A DNA stretch of 64,000 bases from Paraburkholderia bannensis NBRC 103871 (GTDB taxonomy: Bacteria; Pseudomonadota; Gammaproteobacteria; Burkholderiales; Burkholderiaceae). Shown here in pieces: positions 60,260 to 64,000 of the stretch. The translations under genes and the position numbers were made by a program. The notes below the pieces were generated by a model. It was not told where the DNA came from. It did not search any database and was given only the letters and a program-made list of their open reading frames with translations. The first letter of the stretch is position 1. Each line of letters starts with the position of its first letter. The stretch lies in the NCBI RefSeq assembly GCF_000685015.1, contig NZ_BAYA01000009.1, forward strand, positions 310,001-374,000. The letters run 5' to 3'.

Positions 60260-60570
60260 GCTTCCTCCATCACACACTGCAGCGGATGTCCCGCTTGCCG
60301 TGCGTGGGTAACGACTTGCTCAACCTTGGTCGACGCGATGTCCCGCGTATAGACCCCACAAACACCCCTGCCCTCGCGATGAACCTTCAACATGATCTGC
60401 GTTGCGGTCTCGCGGTCTTTATTGAAATACTCCTGCACGACCATCACGACGAATTCCATCGGCGTGTAGTCGTCGTTCATCAGCACGACCTTGTACATGG
60501 AGGGCGGTTTGACCTTGTGCTCCTGCCGCTCCAGTACGGTTGAATCCTGCTTGTCCGGGATAATCGCCAT
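60256..60570 (-). CDS. clpS: Clp protease adaptor ClpS
   Basis: 104-residue adaptor that brings N-degron substrates to ClpA. The N-terminal 25 residues are flexible (MAIIPDKQDSTVLERQEHKV); the core has PPSMYKVVLMNDDYTPMEFV, with the Asn-Asp pair that holds the substrate amino group, VVMVVQEYF, and KVHREGRGVCGVYTRDIAST. Cotranslated with clpA through the 4-base overlap. Divergent from the cold-shock gene, as in other Burkholderia. Confidence 0.96.
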   Translation of the reverse strand: MAIIPDKQDSTVLERQEHKVKPPSMYKVVLMNDDYTPMEFVVMVVQEYFNKDRETATQIMLKVHREGRGVCGVYTRDIASTKVEQVVTHARQAGHPLQCVMEEA

Positions 60571-61135
60571 ACACCCATTCTAAACAACTCGGACAGGCCC
60601 GCAATCCTGCCGAAACCCGACCGGCCGACCGGTGAAGCTGGCTCCGGCGCCCTCACATCAGCGAGCAATCCCTGCGCCTTCCCCGGTCCGGGCTCGATCT
60701 ACTTCGCCCTGACCGCGACTTGCGTGGGCGCCCGGCTGCGGGGCCGGTTCGAATCATCCTGCCAGCAGCTTTCGGGCCACCGTCGAATCGAGTATCGCAC
60801 AACCTGCCCGCTCGCGTGGGCAGCGCCCTCGGCCCAATTCGCCGCCTTTTGTCGGCCTGCGCACGCAGACAAACAGATTCCGTGCCACGTTGCGCGCGCT
60901 GTCCTGCCTGGCGATGCTTGCCTCGGTACTCCCGGCGTGTTTCCCATGTGAGTCGATTATGCGACTTTTCAAGATGGGTCGTGCAACCGCCATCGTGCGC
61001 GTAGGGACAAAAAGCGAACCGACTGTTCAGTCTGGCAACGGACTGCGCAACGCAGCAGCAAAGCCCGCTAGAAAAGCCGGAAAAACCCTGGAAATGCGAT
61101 CTTTACAACGCGTCCGTGAACGTCTCAAAATATTC
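60571..61135. other. Gap between clpS and the cold-shock gene
   Basis: About 565 bp. One open frame on the plus strand (60890-61150, TTG start, 86 codons, Lys/Arg-rich second half) ends beside the csp promoter; it has no good ribosome site and I do not call it. The left end must hold the clpS promoter. Confidence 0.45.
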
Positions 61136-61305
61136 TTGACACCAGAATAAAGAGCCTCAACAATCAAGCTGGCACTTTTTTCAACCGCCTTTAATTTCGA
61201 AAAAATGCCGTTGGTGAGCTTGTGAGGAGGGGGCGATCGCAATTCGCGATCGTTTAGCTTTTCGAACTGCTCGTGGTAGTGACATGAGTTACAGGGGAAG
61301 TTGGT
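61136..61305 (+). promoter_or_regulatory. Promoter and long leader of the cold-shock gene
   Basis: TTGACA at 61136-61141 with a weak -10 (AACAAT, 61159-61164) 17 bp on would leave a leader of about 135 nt. Within it CGATCGC (61234-61240), AATTC, GCGATCG (61246-61252) forms a perfect 7-bp hairpin 53 bp before the ATG, and GAGGAGG at 61223-61229 lies directly upstream of it. GGGGAAG at 61293-61299 is the likely ribosome site. Long leaders that refold in the cold are known for enteric cspA. Confidence 0.55.
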
Positions 61306-61512
61306 ATGGCAACCGGTACGGTCAAGTGGTTCAACGACGCGAAGGGTTTCGGATTCATCACGCCGGATGAAGGCGGCGAGGATCTGTTCGCTCACTTTTC
61401 GGCTATTCAAATGAATGGCTTCAAGACCCTCAAAGAAGGTCAGAAGGTGAGCTTCGAGGTCGTGCAAGGCCCGAAGGGTAAGCAGGCATCGAACATTCAG
61501 TCAGCAGCCTGA
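61306..61512 (+). CDS. Cold-shock protein, CspA family
   Basis: 68 residues, a single cold-shock domain acting as an RNA chaperone. Both RNA-binding motifs are intact: KGFGFITPD (RNP1) and DLFAHFSAI (RNP2), after MATGTVKWFNDAKGFG. Ends KGKQASNIQSAA. Whether it is cold-induced cannot be told, but the long leader suggests post-transcriptional control. Terminator follows. Confidence 0.96.
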   Translation: MATGTVKWFNDAKGFGFITPDEGGEDLFAHFSAIQMNGFKTLKEGQKVSFEVVQGPKGKQASNIQSAA

Positions 61513-61536
61513 TCTGTTCGATATCTGTACCCTTGG

Positions 61537-61558
61537 AAACCCGGCTTCGGCCGGGTTT
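61537..61558 (+). terminator. Terminator of the cold-shock gene
   Basis: AAACCCGGC (61537-61545), stable TTCG loop, GCCGGGTTT (61550-61558), then TCTTTTTT. Confidence 0.93.
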
Positions 61559-61637
61559 TCTTTTTTGTCCGAACGATTTTTATGCGCGTGCGTTTTTACA
61601 GTACGCCGTAGCGCGGTTATGTCCGTGTTAATGCGCG

Positions 61638-61663
61638 CCAGGTGTTTTGAATAAAACACCTGG
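61638..61663. repeat. 26-bp perfect palindrome
   Basis: CCAGGTGTTTT (61638-61648), GAAT, AAAACACCTGG (61653-61663): 11-bp arms, downstream of the multicopper oxidase on its strand. No T run follows on either side, so it is not a typical intrinsic terminator. Confidence 0.6.
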
Positions 61664-61725
61664 AATACCACGCAAATCCGACACATTTTTTCACACTCGT
61701 TTCATTCGCGCGTGTTAATAAAGCG

Positions 61726-63327
61726 TCACGTCACACGCAGCGTGCCCATCATGCCGAGATCTTCATGTTCGAGGATATGGCAATGGAACATGCGATCGCC
61801 CGCTTCACGCTGAACGGTCGCGACATGCACGCTTTCCCCCGGCTTCACGTTGACCGTATCGCGCCATGCAAGCACGGTCTCGTCGATGCGCTTGCCGTCC
61901 GATTCGCGCGCCAGCACCTGAAACTGCGTGCCGTGCAGATGGAAGGGATGATCCATGTCCGTCTGGTTCGCAATCGTCCACTGTTCGACTTCGTTGCGAC
62001 GGCTCCTGAGCGTGATGCGCGCGGCGTCGTATGACTCGCCGTTGATCATGAAACGCATCCCTTTGGGCATCGCGAGCGTCGATGCACCCGGCTGGTGCAT
62101 CGCATGCATGTCCATCGCCTCGCTGAACACGACGGATTTTTTGACCTTCGATGGCGTGAGCGCAGCGATCGGACGCAGTTGCGCGGGCAGCGTCTGGTTA
62201 GCGATATCGCCACGGGGTGCGAAATGAACCTGCGCCAGCGTCGCGACGGGAGTCGGCGGCAAGCTGCCGTGGGTCATCGCCATCTTGCGGCGGTCGTACT
62301 GGGCCGCGAGCAAACGCGCTGTCGAAGGGCCCTGCCCCGCGTGCACGATCAATTCGGCGCGCTCGCCGGGCGCTAGCAGCAGCGACGTGACGCCCTCGCG
62401 CGGCGCGCCTAGCAACCCGCCATCGGTGCCGACCTGGGCGAACGCGCGGCCATCGTCGAACGCCAGCAGCAGATAGCGCGCGTTGCAACCGTTCCAGACC
62501 CGCCAGCGCTCGTCGCGCACGACGTCGATGCGTGGTTCGCGCGCGCCGTTCACGAGCACGAACTGGCCTTCGCGGCCATTCATCCAGTCCATCATGCTGT
62601 TCGCGGCAATCGCGCCATCGGCCGAAAGCTTCAGGTCCGAGACGAACAGATGGCGCTCGGGCCAGGCCGCGAGCGGATCGTCGGCGGCACGCACGACGAT
62701 CGGCCCCGCGAGGCCGCGATACACCTGCTCCGCCGTTTGCATGTGGGGATGCGGGTGATACCAGTAAGTGCCCGCGCTGCCCTTCGGCAAGATGAAGCGA
62801 TAGACATGCGTGGCGCCAGGCGCGATCGGATTGGCCGGGTTACCGTCCTGATCGGGCGGCACGGGCAGGCCGTGCCAGTGGATCGTCGTCGGCTGCGGCA
62901 GGCGGTTGACGAAGCGGATCTCGACGTGATCGCCCTCGCGCACGTCGATCAGCGGGCCGACAACGGGCCCGTCGTGATTCGCCGCGCTTGCGTCGTATTG
63001 CCAGAAAGTAGTGGGCGGCTTGTCGGCGAGCAATGCATGCGTGGCGGGCTGCGCAATCAGTGTCGCGCGAAATACGCCGGCCTCCTGGCTTTCGTTGGCG
63101 AGCACGCGCAAGTTCGCAAGCGGTGCGCCAGCGGGCAAAGCGTCAACGGCCGCGAGCGCCGCCGGTGTGGGCATTGGCGTGTGACCCATTCCGGCCATCC
63201 CTGCCATGCCGGACATATCGGCCATTCCGGACATGCCTTCTGCGCCCTCGCCTGCCAACGACACGCGCGCGAACAACGAAGCGGTGGCGGCGCCCAGCAC
63301 GCCGGACAAAAACACTCTGCGTTTCAT
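61726..63327 (-). CDS. Multicopper oxidase, Tat-exported, CopA/CueO-like
   Basis: 533 residues. A twin-arginine-type signal (MKRRVFLSGVLGAATASLFA) is followed by a Met-rich stretch (GMSGMADMSGMAGMAGMGH, about 31-49), likely to bind Cu(I). All four copper motifs are present: HWHG (near 149), HPHPH (near 190), HPFHLHG (near 457) and HCHILEHEDLGMM (near 512, with axial Met). Such periplasmic enzymes oxidise Cu(I) to less toxic Cu(II). GAGGAA sets the ATG at 63327. It lies 130 bp downstream of a Cys/His-rich secreted protein on the same strand. Confidence 0.92.
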   Translation of the reverse strand: MKRRVFLSGVLGAATASLFARVSLAGEGAEGMSGMADMSGMAGMAGMGHTPMPTPAALAAVDALPAGAPLANLRVLANESQEAGVFRATLIAQPATHALLADKPPTTFWQYDASAANHDGPVVGPLIDVREGDHVEIRFVNRLPQPTTIHWHGLPVPPDQDGNPANPIAPGATHVYRFILPKGSAGTYWYHPHPHMQTAEQVYRGLAGPIVVRAADDPLAAWPERHLFVSDLKLSADGAIAANSMMDWMNGREGQFVLVNGAREPRIDVVRDERWRVWNGCNARYLLLAFDDGRAFAQVGTDGGLLGAPREGVTSLLLAPGERAELIVHAGQGPSTARLLAAQYDRRKMAMTHGSLPPTPVATLAQVHFAPRGDIANQTLPAQLRPIAALTPSKVKKSVVFSEAMDMHAMHQPGASTLAMPKGMRFMINGESYDAARITLRSRRNEVEQWTIANQTDMDHPFHLHGTQFQVLARESDGKRIDETVLAWRDTVNVKPGESVHVATVQREAGDRMFHCHILEHEDLGMMGTLRVT

Positions 63328-63457
63328 CGATGAATTCCTCAAATTCGTCTGCCTGCAAGATGCGCAGGCGGCCATGGCCTTCGCACGCGTGGCGTCACGG
63401 CATGCGAAGCATTTTGTGGACTATCGGCCCGGCGCGCGTACGCGCACCGACCCGCGT

Positions 63458-63814
63458 TCAGACGATCGGAGGAGGCAAAGGAGGGGCGTGAGTGATGCCG
63501 GCGCGCAAGGCAGCGACGCGAACCACAGGTGCGGCATGCGCTTGCGCCTGGGAATCAATGCGTGATTCGAGCGCAGGCGCCCAGCAATGCATGCCGCAAC
63601 CCACGCTGCAACAGCCTGCATGGTGCAAGCCGCAGTCGCCGGATCCGTTGCGATCGACGCCGCTGCAATGGGCGCGTCCTGTCACCTGCGCGTGGACGGC
63701 ATGGCTGACAGACGACGTCTGCGCATCATGCTGCATGGGCTCGCACGCGTTCGCGCCGCGCATGCCGAGCAGCGCAAACACGCAAACGAAAAGGAGGCGA
63801 CACAGGACGGCCAT
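63458..63814 (-). CDS. Small secreted Cys/His-rich protein, CopL-like position
   Basis: 118 residues from MAVLCRLLFVCVFALLGMRG, a signal peptide ending near ANA-Cys. The mature part has many Cys and His: CEPMQHD, GDCGLHHAGCCSVGCGMHCW, then a Pro-rich end. It is likely a periplasmic metal-binding peptide. In xanthomonads a small CopL gene of similar size precedes copA and is needed for copper induction; this gene precedes a CopA-like oxidase, so a like role is possible but unproven. A GTG at 63856 would add 14 residues; the start is uncertain. Confidence 0.65.
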   Translation of the reverse strand: MAVLCRLLFVCVFALLGMRGANACEPMQHDAQTSSVSHAVHAQVTGRAHCSGVDRNGSGDCGLHHAGCCSVGCGMHCWAPALESRIDSQAQAHAAPVVRVAALRAGITHAPPLPPPIV

Positions 63815-64000
63815 CAGGGACACAACGCGAGATTGACGCTCGTCATGATAACGCACAGAAGCCTGGGCAACTCACGCACAAACGCACGACAGGCCCTGCC
63901 CAGGACAAGGAGACCTGCAGGCGTGCTCGCTATGATCCGACCTCCTAACCGCCCCGAGGCTTCATCGCGTCGCTGACGAAGGCTCATCGAAATCGAATCA

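Noticed and set aside
58007..60352. 781-codon open frame antisense to clpA
   Set aside because: Fully mirrored on clpA, with no domain and no ribosome site; a GC-rich shadow.
60890..61150. 86-codon TTG-initiated ORF before the csp gene
   Set aside because: No ribosome site, ends at the csp promoter, mixed composition; not enough to call a gene.

Overview
The window reads as core chromosome of a high-GC betaproteobacterium of the Burkholderiaceae, most like Paraburkholderia/Burkholderia. That view rests on gene order (hemL-ribD-ribE...ribB-ribH-nusB; ribF-ileS-lspA-coaBC-dut; clpA-clpS-csp; livHMGF; nadB facing nadC-nadA), on strongly G/C-ending codons and on protein sequences. It was judged by eye; no database was searched. 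There is no insertion sequence, prophage, CRISPR array, integrase or rRNA.

Layout. 1-8.4 kb: 3' part of hemL, then riboflavin synthesis (ribD, ribE, a RibBX-type ribB, ribH) and nusB. Between ribE and ribB sit an ABC exporter and a convergent higBA toxin-antitoxin pair with a very symmetrical operator. 8.5-16.6 kb: an aminotransferase, a lytic transglycosylase with a long structured leader, ubiD, a succinate-semialdehyde dehydrogenase, a LysE exporter, a secreted Pro/Tyr/Gly-rich protein and a 53-aa orphan. 17.3-28.2 kb: EthD-like and YggT proteins, tRNA-Gly(CCC), trmB, uppP, a lipoprotein, a YkgJ protein, hemN, tRNA-Leu(CAA), poxB, rsuA, a small membrane protein and a nucleotide-sugar-epimerase-like protein. 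28.2-37.8 kb: a ferredoxin-reductase, an ArgD-type aminotransferase behind what looks like an arginine-leader attenuator, a GNAT enzyme, livHMGF, an orphan gene, ispH and slpA. 37.9-49.9 kb: radC, rpmB-rpmG, nadB, nadC-nadA, a fatty-acid desaturase, an MscS channel, an RNA m5C methyltransferase, purN and ribF. 50.1-61.5 kb: ileS, lspA, coaBC, an LLM flavoenzyme, dut, an amino-acid permease, clpA-clpS and a cold-shock gene. 61.7-63.8 kb: a Tat-exported multicopper oxidase preceded by a small Cys/His-rich secreted protein in the position of CopL.

The genes serve cofactor supply (haem, riboflavin/FMN/FAD, NAD, CoA, ubiquinone, isoprenoids), translation and tRNA modification, envelope building, protein turnover and copper handling. 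RibF, 46 kb from the rib cluster, turns riboflavin into the FMN and FAD used by many of the flavoproteins here.

No large unknown system is visible. The least explained signals are regulatory: a 16-codon leader with four consecutive Arg codons, a terminator and an alternative antiterminator ahead of the argD-type gene (29.37-29.62 kb); a structured leader of about 330 nt with two good promoters ahead of the lytic transglycosylase (11.06-11.44 kb); a consensus-matching sigma-54 motif and an NtrC-type dyad upstream of livHMGF (35.5-36.1 kb); and small orphan ORFs with strong ribosome binding sites at 3.19 and 16.5 kb.
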